The notes beneath the pieces are model-generated. The model did no database searches and was not told the origin of the DNA. It was given only the letters and a program-made list of their open reading frames with translations. A stretch of DNA of 64,000 bases from an uncultured Acidimicrobiales bacterium (GTDB lineage: Bacteria > Actinomycetota > Acidimicrobiia > Acidimicrobiales > SHLQ01). The stretch spans positions 1 through 64,000 of the forward strand of contig CALHTF010000005.1 of assembly GCA_938038815.1 (NCBI GenBank). Direction: 5' to 3'. This document shows, piece by piece, positions 61,552-64,000 of this stretch. Made by a program: the position numbers and the translations under genes. Positions within the stretch are counted from its first letter, which is position 1, and each line of letters opens with the position of its first letter.

Positions 61552-63659
61552 CTGGCGATGGTGGTGACGATGGCCGGGCCGAAGCGCCGGGCTCGAACCT
61601 CGGGCATCCCGAGTTCGATGAGGTCGTCGATCGAAGCGGGGGCCGCCGACGCGATTTCGTCGAGCAACCGGTCGCCGATAATCGCCGCCGGTGCAACCGC
61701 CGAGGCGCGCGCCATCGTCGAGCGCCACTCGGTGAGGGCCTCTCGACGGGCGACCAGGTCGGGGGCAACCGAGTCGCGCAGGTCGATCACCTCGCCGGTG
61801 AGCACGTTTCGTACGTTGGCGAGCGAGGCCTTGGCTTCGGGCGCGGCTTGAGAGTTGCGTTGGTCGACGGTGGCTGCATCGGTCATCGCCGGTAGGTAAG
61901 GCGACGGACCACGCTCGATGGTGGTGGCCCCAAACGAGCGCAACATCGCCCACGTGCAATGAACCTGGCGCTCGGCCCGGGTTATCGCCACATGCAACAG
62001 ATTGCGTTCCTCTCGCCGGGCTTGCGCCGAGCGGGCGAACGCGAGCGGCACGAACCCTTCCTCGAGCCCCGCCAAGTGCACCACCGGCCACTCGAGGCCT
62101 TTGGCTCCGTGGAAGGTCGACAGCTCGACCGCGTCGGTGATGCTGCCGCTTCGATCACTGCCGATCGCGGTATGTAGCCATCCGGCAAACCGCGACCCAG
62201 GGCCATCGGGATCGAGTTGTAGAAACTCGCGCCCCAGGTCGATGAGGGCGCCGATGTTCATCTGGCGATTCAACTCCGCCGTGCGAAGCGCAGCCTGTTG
62301 CTCGGACGGAACATCGAACTCATCGGAGTACTCGTCGGTGCCGATCTCAAGTTCGATCGCCGCCGCGGCCAAGTCGGCTTCGAGGTCGGCGATCGCCGAG
62401 CGAAGATCGCGAGAATGGGCAAGGTCGTCGAACGCTCGCTTCACGTCGGGTAATTCGAGAAAGTCGTTTCCCGAGCGGGCGCGAAATGGCACGTTGGCGG
62501 CCCGGAGGGCTGCTTCGATGCCGGCCAATTGGCCATTCGTGCGGGTGAGGATCGCTTGGTCGCTCCAGCGTCCGCCGGGAGTGTGGGCGTCGCGCACCGC
62601 CCGGGCGATAGCGGCACTTTCCAGGTCGTCGGTTTCGTAGCCGGTGACGGTGGGCGCCGGGCCCGGGTTGCGGGTGGCGATCAGCGGTTCGAGGTTGGCG
62701 AGATCGGTATCGAGCACCGCATTAGCGGCGGCGAGAATTTGGGGAGTCGATCGGTGATTTCGGCGCAAGGTGAGGGTTTGCGCCCCACCAAAGTGCGACC
62801 CGAAGTCGGTGATGTACCCCGAGTCGGCACCATTCCAGCCGTAGATCGCCTGCCGAGGGTCGCCCACCACACACAGGTCAGCCTCGGAACCAAGCCATGA
62901 CTTGAGCAGCGAGAATTGCAGCGGGTTGACATCTTGGAACTCGTCGACGAACAGGTGCCGGAAACGCCAACGTTGGGCATCTCCCCAGCGCTTATCGCGT
63001 CGCATCTCGTGGGCGGTGATGCCGAGGAGGTCGTCAAAGTCGACCAAGCCCATCTTGGCCTTGCGATCTTCGTAGTCGCGAAACAGTGCGGCGATTCGGC
63101 CGGGCTCGACCGGAGCCTCACGACCGGCCGCCTTCACTGCCGCCTCGTAGCGCTCGGGGGTGATCAACCGAGCCTTGGCCCACTCGATCTCGGTGACCAC
63201 ATCGATTGGTTTGGTTCGTTCGTCGCTGCGAGAGACCAGCTTGGCGACAAAGCCTGTCTTGCGGTCGAGAAGCTTGGGTTCCTTGCCGCCCCGTTCGGCG
63301 GCCCGGGCCCGCAGCTGGGCGTAGGCGACACCGTGGAAGGTTCCGGCCGACACATCGTCGCGCAGGCCAAGCTGACGCAACCGCTTCGTGAGTTCAGATG
63401 CCGCCTTACGGGTGAAGGTGAGGGCGAGCACCCGACGAGGGTCGATCGCTCCGATGTTCGAGCGGTAGGCGATACGCCGAGTCAGCACTCGGGTCTTGCC
63501 CGAACCGGCGCCGGCGAGAATGCAGAGCCGATCGGATTCGGCGGTGACCGCGGCGACCTGCTCGGGGTTCAGTCCGCGCAACAGCGGCGACGCTGAGGCC
63601 GAGGTTGGACTGGTTGTCGAGCCAGCAGGGCTGGACTCGCCGAAGTCGAGCGATTCCAC
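61536..63659 (-). CDS. UvrD/PcrA-like superfamily 1 helicase with C-terminal HRDC-like domain (UvrD2 type)
   Basis: A 707-residue SF1A helicase. Walker A ILAGAGSGKTRVLTRRIAY (about 47-65), motif Ia LALTFTRKAASE, motif II LFVDEFQDVNPLQ, motif III VVGDPRQAIYGWNGA, motif IV TLRRNHRSTPQIL, motif V STFHGAKGLEWPVVHLAG and motif VI VAITRAERQVH are all intact. The C-terminus (about 640-705) has an HRDC-like segment (LTEWRSTMARASAVAPAAIIGDRLL, LIELGMPEVRARRFG), as in mycobacterial UvrD2. That makes this the likely orthologue. It unwinds DNA in repair. The last four residues and stop are encoded within the 52-nt hairpin element. GTG 63659 is the start. Confidence 0.9.
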   Translation of the reverse strand: MESLDFGESSPAGSTTSPTSASASPLLRGLNPEQVAAVTAESDRLCILAGAGSGKTRVLTRRIAYRSNIGAIDPRRVLALTFTRKAASELTKRLRQLGLRDDVSAGTFHGVAYAQLRARAAERGGKEPKLLDRKTGFVAKLVSRSDERTKPIDVVTEIEWAKARLITPERYEAAVKAAGREAPVEPGRIAALFRDYEDRKAKMGLVDFDDLLGITAHEMRRDKRWGDAQRWRFRHLFVDEFQDVNPLQFSLLKSWLGSEADLCVVGDPRQAIYGWNGADSGYITDFGSHFGGAQTLTLRRNHRSTPQILAAANAVLDTDLANLEPLIATRNPGPAPTVTGYETDDLESAAIARAVRDAHTPGGRWSDQAILTRTNGQLAGIEAALRAANVPFRARSGNDFLELPDVKRAFDDLAHSRDLRSAIADLEADLAAAAIELEIGTDEYSDEFDVPSEQQAALRTAELNRQMNIGALIDLGREFLQLDPDGPGSRFAGWLHTAIGSDRSGSITDAVELSTFHGAKGLEWPVVHLAGLEEGFVPLAFARSAQARREERNLLHVAITRAERQVHCTWAMLRSFGATTIERGPSPYLPAMTDAATVDQRNSQAAPEAKASLANVRNVLTGEVIDLRDSVAPDLVARREALTEWRSTMARASAVAPAAIIGDRLLDEIASAAPASIDDLIELGMPEVRARRFGPAIVTTIASSDRA

Positions 63660-63734
63660 GACGGGACCTTACTTGGTAGGCGAGACACCGAAGTCAGCCG
63701 GAGCACCCCGGCCGGCCGGAGCTAACCTAGGCGG

Positions 63735-64000
63735 GTGATCGAGGTGTCCGAAACCGACTTTGAGGCCCTGGTGGCCGACGCGCTCGACACGTTACCCGAC
63801 GAGCTGCTGGCGGTGGCCAACAACGTGGTCGTGGTGGTCGAGGACGAACACCCAACCGAGGATCTCTTCGGCCTTTACGAAGGAGTCCCGCTCACCGAGC
63901 GCGGCATGTACGGCGTGTTCGACCTGCCCGATCGGGTCACCATTTACCGGCTGCCGTTACTCGACCACTGCCGCAGTCACGAAGAAATCGTGCACGAGGT
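63735..64000 (+). CDS. Zincin-like metallopeptidase family protein, partial (PF06262/DUF1025 type)
   Basis: Begins with GTG at 63735 and runs off the right edge after 88 codons. Visible residues include FEALVADALDTLPDELLAV, VVVVVEDEHPTEDLFGLYEG and VPLTERGMYGVFDLPDRVTI, followed by YRLPLLDHCRSHEEIVHEV. These match the opening of the small zincin-like peptidase family (usually about 120-150 residues), in which YEGVPLTERG-x-x-Y and LPDRITIYR are characteristic. The HExxH motif expected some ten residues later is beyond the window. It is divergent from the uvrD2-like gene, with 75 bases between. Confidence 0.8.
   Translation, partial: MIEVSETDFEALVADALDTLPDELLAVANNVVVVVEDEHPTEDLFGLYEGVPLTERGMYGVFDLPDRVTIYRLPLLDHCRSHEEIVHE

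Overview
This 64 kb window is a gene-dense, GC-rich chromosomal segment from an actinobacterium, most likely of the class Acidimicrobiia (Ilumatobacter-like). The lineage call is inferred from gene content. Actinobacterial hallmarks are a mycothiol S-conjugate amidase, NucS/EndoMS in place of MutS/MutL, a fused E1/E2-type 2-oxoglutarate decarboxylase/dehydrogenase (Kgd), DnaE2 behind a LexA box, a furA-katG pair, a UvrD2-type helicase with a C-terminal HRDC-like segment, and a WS/DGAT acyltransferase. GTG starts are frequent and secreted proteins carry Thr/Pro-rich linkers. I saw no rRNA, tRNA, insertion sequence, prophage or CRISPR array. No gap between genes exceeds 300 bases.

Layout. 1-6.9 kb: a partial gene, two VOC-fold proteins, a PRPP-synthase-like protein, furA-katG, a DUF1963 protein and an alpha/beta hydrolase. 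7-10.4 kb: dnaE2 with a perfect LexA box. 10.4-16.6 kb: a repeat-built coiled-coil protein, a PEBP lipoprotein, an MgtE-type transporter next to a PhoU/TrkA-type protein, mca plus an SCP2-like protein, and a ChbG-like protein that has lost its metal ligands. 16.7-22.6 kb: a membrane pair ending in a degenerate EAL domain (3' end probably frameshifted), an AhpD-like protein, a secreted nuclease, a thioesterase, an HTH-membrane-zincin protein and a Mug-type glycosylase. 22.6-28.5 kb: an SDR and a lipid cluster (WS/DGAT, FAD reductase, unknown, PAP2 phosphatase, divergent thioesterase). 28.5-34.6 kb: nucS-vanW, UbiB-type kinase, Nudix hydrolase and a secreted protein. 34.6-38.2 kb: sulfate activation (cysQ divergent from cysD-cysN-cysC). 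38.3-43.4 kb: MFS transporter, histone-H1-like zinc protein, thioredoxin-like lipoprotein, EttA and a HAD hydrolase. 43.4-50.8 kb: a translationally coupled five-gene operon encoding a MacB-like ABC system and a GH97 glycosidase. 51-64 kb: carboxylesterase, kgd, a secreted delta-60/RTX protein, a two-component pair, exonuclease III, a UvrD2-type helicase and the start of a zincin-family peptidase.

Themes. DNA maintenance is prominent (dnaE2, mug, nucS, xth, uvrD2-like, Nudix). So is redox and thiol protection (furA, katG, mca, AhpD-like). The sulfate genes make PAPS and recycle PAP, and the lipid cluster is consistent with triacylglycerol or wax-ester synthesis.

The least expected signals are a 52-nt hairpin element found three times directly behind gene stop codons, the ABC/GH97 operon whose second ATPase carries an AbrB-like tail, the HTH-membrane-metalloprotease protein, and several proteins that keep a fold but have lost catalytic residues.
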